Below are positions 35,520-39,393 of a stretch of 39,393 nt of DNA, piece by piece. Made by a program: the position numbers and the translations under genes. The stretch comes from Paracoccaceae bacterium (GTDB lineage Bacteria; Pseudomonadota; Alphaproteobacteria; Rhodobacterales; Rhodobacteraceae). Location: contig JAPUEK010000092.1 of the NCBI GenBank assembly GCA_027492585.1, positions 1-39,393 of the forward strand. Reading direction: 5' to 3'. Numbering within the stretch: position 1 is the first letter of the stretch; each line of letters begins with the position of its first letter. Below the pieces are notes generated by a model. The model worked only from the letters and a program-made list of their open reading frames with translations. It did no database searches and was not told the origin of the DNA.

Positions 35520-36407
35520 ATGCACCTTTCGACGCATAACTGGATGCGGGCCGAGCCGCTGGAGGTGACGCTGCGCCGGATCAAGAAATTCGGCTATGAA
35601 AGCATCGAAATCTCTGGCGAGCCGGAGCAGTACAAGGTCAAGGAAACCCGTGCGCTGCTGAAGGAGCACGGCATCCGCTGCTGGGGCGCGGTGACGCTGA
35701 CGCTCGGTGAGCGCAACCTTGCCGCCAAGGACGAAGGCCAGCGGGCGCGCTCGGTCGATTACGTCAAGTCGGTGTTGACCATGGTGTCGGAGCTTGAGGG
35801 CGAGATCATCACCCTCGTTCCGGCCACGGTGGGCAAGGTCGTGCCGGATGCGACCGAGGAAGAGGAATGGAAATGGGTGGTGGAGGCGACGAAGGAATGC
35901 TTCGCCCATGCCCAGAAGGTCGGGGTGCGGGTGGCGATCGAGCCGCTGAACCGCTTCGAGACCTATCTTTTCAACCGCGCCGCGCAGGCTCTGGCACTGG
36001 CCGAGGCGGTCCACCCCGATTGCGGGGTGTGCCTCGACGCCTACCACCTCAACATGGAAGAGAGCAACGTCTACGACGCCATCCGGCTGGCGGGCAAGAA
36101 GCTCTTCGATTTCCATGTGGCCGACAACAACCGCTTTGCCGCCGGTCTCGGCCATATCAACTGGGCGAAGATCGTCGAGACCCTGCGCGAGATCGGTTAC
36201 GACGGGGCGCTGACCAATGAATTCGTGGCGCCGGTGGACCGAACCCCGGCGGCGATCTATCCGCATATGGTCGAACGCAACCCGGTCGATATCTCGCCGG
36301 AGCAGTTGAAGTTCATCCAGGACCACGGCTCCAGCCTGCTGACGGAATCCTTCTATTCCGACCAGATGCGGATCACCGCCGAAACCATCCTTCCGCTGAT
36401 CAAGTAA
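35520..36407 (+). CDS. Sugar epimerase/isomerase, TIM-barrel (D-tagatose/psicose 3-epimerase-like), second copy
   Basis: The protein is 295 residues from the ATG at 35520. An ATG at 35514 abuts the AAGGGGG site directly, while 35520 has the proper spacing. Family motifs match the gene at 33282: VAIEPLNRFETYLFN (Glu, about residue 140), VCLDAYHLNMEES (Asp, about 174), FHVADNNRFAAGLGHINW (His, about 199) and LTNEFVAPVDR (Glu, about 236). It lacks a signal peptide, so it acts in the cytoplasm. It is the first gene of the plus-strand arm and is followed by a hairpin before the enolase-family gene. The LNRFE-x-YLFN block shared with 33282-34127 points to paralogues with related but probably non-identical substrates. 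Confidence 0.83.
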   Translation: MHLSTHNWMRAEPLEVTLRRIKKFGYESIEISGEPEQYKVKETRALLKEHGIRCWGAVTLTLGERNLAAKDEGQRARSVDYVKSVLTMVSELEGEIITLVPATVGKVVPDATEEEEWKWVVEATKECFAHAQKVGVRVAIEPLNRFETYLFNRAAQALALAEAVHPDCGVCLDAYHLNMEESNVYDAIRLAGKKLFDFHVADNNRFAAGLGHINWAKIVETLREIGYDGALTNEFVAPVDRTPAAIYPHMVERNPVDISPEQLKFIQDHGSSLLTESFYSDQMRITAETILPLIK

Positions 36408-36418
36408 GCCGCGACCGG

Positions 36419-36440
36419 CCCCGCCGCATTCCCGGCGGGG
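36419..36440 (+). other. Intergenic hairpin after the epimerase-like gene
   Basis: CCCCGCCG (36419-36426) pairs with CGGCGGGG (36433-36440) around CATTCC. The next gene's GAGGAG ribosome-binding site follows within 10 bases. It could separate expression of the epimerase from the downstream genes or act as a weak terminator. Confidence 0.55.
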
Positions 36441-36457
36441 TCCTTGAGGAGAGTGAC

Positions 36458-37627
36458 ATGCGGATCAAAAGCGCCCAGGCGTGGTGGGTTTCCATTCCGA
36501 TCGAAACCAGCCGCCAGCATCGCAGCGATTTCGGCACCCTGACCACCTTCGATGCGGCCATCCTGCGGATCGAGACCGAGGATGGCCTCGTCGGCTGGGG
36601 GGAAGGCAAGAATGCGGCGGGAAGTGCCGGGGTCTATGCGGCACTCGTGCATCTGTTGAATGACGAGATCGCGCCGCAGCTCATCGGGCGCAATGCCGGC
36701 GACATCACCGCGATCTGGGAGATGCTGTACAACGGCGTCCGCTCCGGTTCGGCGGCGCGGCAGGGCCATGCGATGCCGAACCTCGCAAGGCGCGGGCTGA
36801 CCATGGCGGCGATTTCCGCCGTCGATATCGCGCTTTGGGACATTCTGGGGAAATATCTCGGCCAGCCGGTCTGGCAGCTTCTGGGCGGTCGCAAGGCCGA
36901 CCGGCTGCCGGCCTATGCCTCGGGCGGCTGGGCGCCGGCGGAAAAGATCGGCGAACAGTTGCAGAGCTATATCGACATCGGCGGCTTCAAGGCGGTGAAG
37001 ATGCGGGTCGGGGCCATGGACGGCGCCCCCCATGTCTCTGCCGAACGGGTGCGCGCGGCGCGCAAGGCGCTTGGGCCGGGGGTAGAGATCGCCGTCGATG
37101 CCCACGGCACTTACACCGTATCGGAGGCGAAACGTTTCGTCCATCTGGTCGCGGATTGCGATCTGGCCTGGTTCGAGGAGCCGGTAATCGGCGATGACAA
37201 GCCCGGCATGGCGGAGGTGCGCGCCTCTGGCCCGGTGCCGGTCGCGGCCGGGGAAAGCGAATGTACCCGCTTCGACTTCCGCGACCTGATCGCGGCCAGG
37301 GCGGTGGATATCCTGCAACCCGACCCCGCCTTTTGCGGCGGCATCACCGAGGCCATGCGGATCGCCGCCCTCGCCTCGGCCCACAACCTGCGCTTCGCCC
37401 CGCATCTCTGGGCGGGGGCGCCGTGCTTCTTTGCCGGGCTGCATGTCTGCGCGGCATCCCCTGCGAGCTTCATCATCGAGTATTCCTGCGGGGCCAATCC
37501 GATGATCCACGATCTCAGCGCCGACAAGATTGCCGCACAGGACGGCATGATCGCCATTCCCGATGGACCCGGTCTCGGCTTTTCAGTATCGGAGGCCGTG
37601 CTGAGTGCGAATGTGAAAACCCCCTGA
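36458..37627 (+). CDS. Enolase-superfamily (mandelate racemase-type) sugar-acid dehydratase
   Basis: The 389-residue protein starts at an ATG after GAGGAG. It has the N-terminal capping domain (about residues 1-125) and the catalytic barrel. Metal ligands are seen as Asp in IAVDAHGTYT (about 213), Glu in LAWFEEPVIGD (about 239) and Glu in AAGESECTRFDF (about 265). The acid-base part of mandelate-racemase-type enzymes is represented by Asp in ILQPDPAFCGG (about 289), His in FAPHLWAGA (about 315) and Glu in IIEYSCGANP (about 340). The second-strand motif reads AVKMRVG (about 182), with Arg where many relatives have the second Lys of K-x-K. It probably dehydrates an aldonic or uronic acid to a 2-keto-3-deoxy acid. 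The specific acid is unknown. Confidence 0.85.
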   Translation: MRIKSAQAWWVSIPIETSRQHRSDFGTLTTFDAAILRIETEDGLVGWGEGKNAAGSAGVYAALVHLLNDEIAPQLIGRNAGDITAIWEMLYNGVRSGSAARQGHAMPNLARRGLTMAAISAVDIALWDILGKYLGQPVWQLLGGRKADRLPAYASGGWAPAEKIGEQLQSYIDIGGFKAVKMRVGAMDGAPHVSAERVRAARKALGPGVEIAVDAHGTYTVSEAKRFVHLVADCDLAWFEEPVIGDDKPGMAEVRASGPVPVAAGESECTRFDFRDLIAARAVDILQPDPAFCGGITEAMRIAALASAHNLRFAPHLWAGAPCFFAGLHVCAASPASFIIEYSCGANPMIHDLSADKIAAQDGMIAIPDGPGLGFSVSEAVLSANVKTP

Positions 37628-37628
37628 C

Positions 37629-38342
37629 ATGTCCGAGAAAAACCTGCTTTCCGATCTTGCCGCCCATCTCTACGCCTCGTCGAGCGGAGAGACCGGGCGA
37701 ACGCCCTCGGAGCGGGAACTGGCCGAACATTTCGGGGTGAGCCGCGGGCAGATCCGTGAGGCGCTCGCCATTCTCGAAGCGATGCGGGTGGTGGAGCGGC
37801 GGGCGAAATCGGGGATCTTCCTGACCACGCGCTTTGCCTCGGTCGATGCGATGGCGCTCTTTGCCAAGGCGGGGCTGCCGCTCGATCCGATCCAGATCTA
37901 CGAGGCGGTGGAACTGCGGAAGATCCATGAGATCAAGGCGGCGGAGCTGGCGAGCACCCGTGCCACGCAGGAAAACTTCGACCGCCTGCGCGAGATCCTC
38001 GACCAGTCGGAGCTGCGCCTGGCGCGGGGCGAACATCTTGGCGAAGAGGACCGCGACTTCCATCTGGAGATCGTGCGGGCGACGAAGAACAGCGTCTTCT
38101 ACAACATCTGCAGCGTCTATTACGCCATGGGCGTCCGGCGCCTGCCGGTCTATTTCAGCGATGCGGCGCGTTGCCGGAAATCCCATGCCGAGCATATCCA
38201 GATCTACGAGGCGCTGAAGCGGCGCGACGGCAATCTGGCGCAGGCGCTGATGAGCTCGCATCTGCAGGGGGCGGAGGGGTATTGGAAAGGTCTGATCACC
38301 GGCCAGCAGCCGGAGGATGCCGGGGCGGGGCAGGGCGCGTGA
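37629..38342 (+). CDS. GntR-family transcriptional regulator, FCD (FadR) subfamily
   Basis: The 237-residue protein starts one base after the enolase-family stop. Residues about 5-75 form a winged helix-turn-helix with TPSERELAEHFGVSRGQIRE and a wing ending VVERRAKSGIFLT. Residues about 90-225 form the helical FCD domain with DRDFHLEIVRATKNSVFYN, carrying the usual Asp/His metal positions. It most likely represses the divergent locus by binding the two TNGTNNNACNA palindromes at 35300 and 35429, released by a sugar-acid intermediate. It overlaps the next gene by 4 bp (GTGA). Confidence 0.9.
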   Translation: MSEKNLLSDLAAHLYASSSGETGRTPSERELAEHFGVSRGQIREALAILEAMRVVERRAKSGIFLTTRFASVDAMALFAKAGLPLDPIQIYEAVELRKIHEIKAAELASTRATQENFDRLREILDQSELRLARGEHLGEEDRDFHLEIVRATKNSVFYNICSVYYAMGVRRLPVYFSDAARCRKSHAEHIQIYEALKRRDGNLAQALMSSHLQGAEGYWKGLITGQQPEDAGAGQGA

Positions 38343-39331
38343 TCTTCTCGACCCATCCTCTGCATCCCGAAATCACCGCGCGGCTTCAGGCGGCGGGGGA
38401 GTATCGCGTGGCCTCTGCCCCGAGTGCTGCGGCCATTCTGGCGGAAGGCACCGGGGCGGAGGTGCTGGTGGTCCGCGCCCCGGTTCCGGCGGCGTATTTT
38501 GCGGCGGCGAAGGGCCTGCGCGCGGCGGTGCGCCATGGGGCGGGGCTCGACATGATCCCGGTCGAGGCGGCGACGGCGGCGGGGGTGCTCGTGGCCAATG
38601 TGCCGGGGGTCAATGCCCCGACCGTGGCCGAGCATGTGATCTTTTCCGCGATCGCCTTGCGGCGGCGGTTCCGGCCGCTAGATGCGGCGCTGCGGGGGGC
38701 GGGCCACGGGGCGGTGGGCCACGGGGCTGGCTGGAATGCGGCGCGCGGCGTTGCCGATGGCAGCCGCGATCTGGGCGGCGCGGTGGTCGGCATCGTCGGC
38801 ATGGGCAATATCGGCAGCCGGGTCGCAGCTTTGGCCGCCGCCTTCGGGTGCAGGGTCATTGCCACCACCCGCCGGCCCGAAAGCCTGCCGGCCGGGGTGG
38901 GGGCCGCGGATCTGGACAGTCTTGTCGCGCAATCCGACGTGCTGGTGCTCTGCTGTCCGCTGACGGAGGCGACGCGGGGGCTTCTCTCCGCCGCGCGGAT
39001 CGCCACGATGCCGGCAGGGTCCATCGTCATCAACGTCTCGCGCGGGCCGGTGGTGGATCAGGACGCCCTTGCCGCGGCTTTGGCCGGCGGTCGGCTGGGC
39101 GGTGCGGCGCTTGATGTTTTCGAGGTCCAGCCCCTGCCGGCGGACAGCCCGCTCTGGTCACTGGAAAACGTCATTCTCACGCCGCACGCCGCCGGTATCA
39201 CGGCGGACAGCATGTTCCGCATGGGGTCCGGGGCGGCGGACGAGGTGATGCGGGTGCTGGCCGGCGATCTGCCGGTGAACTTCTGCAACCCGGAGGTCGA
39301 AGCGGCCTATCGGCTGCGGTTTCCGCGCTGA
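38339..39331 (+). CDS. D-2-hydroxyacid dehydrogenase (NAD-dependent)
   Basis: The protein is 330 residues from a GTG at 38339 that overlaps the regulator stop. It has the substrate-domain segment AAVRHGAGLDMIPVEAATAAG (in part, about residue 62), the Rossmann motif VGIVGMGNIGSRVAALAAAFG (in part, about 148) and the catalytic triad. The triad is Arg in INVSRGPVVDQDAL (about 229), Glu in DVFEVQPLPADSP (about 258) and His in ILTPHAAGIT (about 282). It should reduce a 2-keto acid or oxidise a D-2-hydroxyacid with NAD(P). In this locus it could act on a 2-keto-3-deoxy acid or a cleavage product of it. That step is inferred. It ends near the artefactual poly-G end. Confidence 0.9.
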   Translation: MIFSTHPLHPEITARLQAAGEYRVASAPSAAAILAEGTGAEVLVVRAPVPAAYFAAAKGLRAAVRHGAGLDMIPVEAATAAGVLVANVPGVNAPTVAEHVIFSAIALRRRFRPLDAALRGAGHGAVGHGAGWNAARGVADGSRDLGGAVVGIVGMGNIGSRVAALAAAFGCRVIATTRRPESLPAGVGAADLDSLVAQSDVLVLCCPLTEATRGLLSAARIATMPAGSIVINVSRGPVVDQDALAAALAGGRLGGAALDVFEVQPLPADSPLWSLENVILTPHAAGITADSMFRMGSGAADEVMRVLAGDLPVNFCNPEVEAAYRLRFPR

Positions 39332-39342
39332 GGCCGGCGGGG

Positions 39343-39393
<51 letters not shown>

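Overview
The window looks like a chromosomal segment of a high-GC alphaproteobacterium, most likely of the Rhodobacter/Paracoccus group. The basis is the strongly GC-biased third codon positions, tightly overlapping ATGA/GTGA operons, a ROK-regulated xylose operon with a half-size ATPase, and a dispersed CCTCCCC…GGATATTT intergenic repeat of a kind common in that group. This placement is an inference. No rRNA, tRNA, insertion sequence, integrase or CRISPR array was seen.

Layout. (1) 370-6054, minus strand: an amine-catabolic operon reading aldehyde dehydrogenase, a 52-residue one-helix protein, an NCS1-family permease and a two-domain dimethylglycine-dehydrogenase-like oxidoreductase. It is divergent from an XRE-cupin regulator (6220-6882). 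(2) 6908-14474: a complete D-xylose locus with a divergent ROK repressor and xylF-H-G-B-A. (3) 14726-18969: an RND efflux adaptor and pump pair without an outer-membrane channel gene. (4) 19216-27883: an oligopeptide-type ABC importer (binding protein, two ATPases, two permeases) joined to a class V aminotransferase-fold enzyme, a GntR/FCD regulator and an AGE-family sugar isomerase. (5) 28137-32291: a polyamine-type ABC importer. (6) 32298-33029: the decayed remains of a two-domain VOC (glyoxalase-fold) gene. (7) 33282-39331: a divergent sugar or sugar-acid locus with three TIM-barrel ketose-epimerase-like proteins, an enolase-superfamily dehydratase, a GntR/FCD regulator and a D-2-hydroxyacid dehydrogenase. 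The window ends in a poly-G run that looks artefactual.

The theme is scavenging of small organic nutrients: three ABC importers, one secondary transporter, and catabolic enzymes next to local regulators. Several regulators can be paired with palindromes in the adjacent promoter regions. The clearest case is two TNGTNNNACNA-type sites in the 35187-35519 divergent region, which fit the FadR-type regulator at 37629-38342. All three ABC binding-protein genes are followed by a strong hairpin before the next transporter gene. That arrangement suggests differential mRNA stability favouring the binding protein.

The best candidates for undescribed biology are the triple-epimerase/enolase/hydroxyacid-dehydrogenase divergon, the ABC importer/CefD-like/AGE operon of unknown substrate, and the 52-residue membrane protein that may be an accessory subunit of the NCS1 permease.
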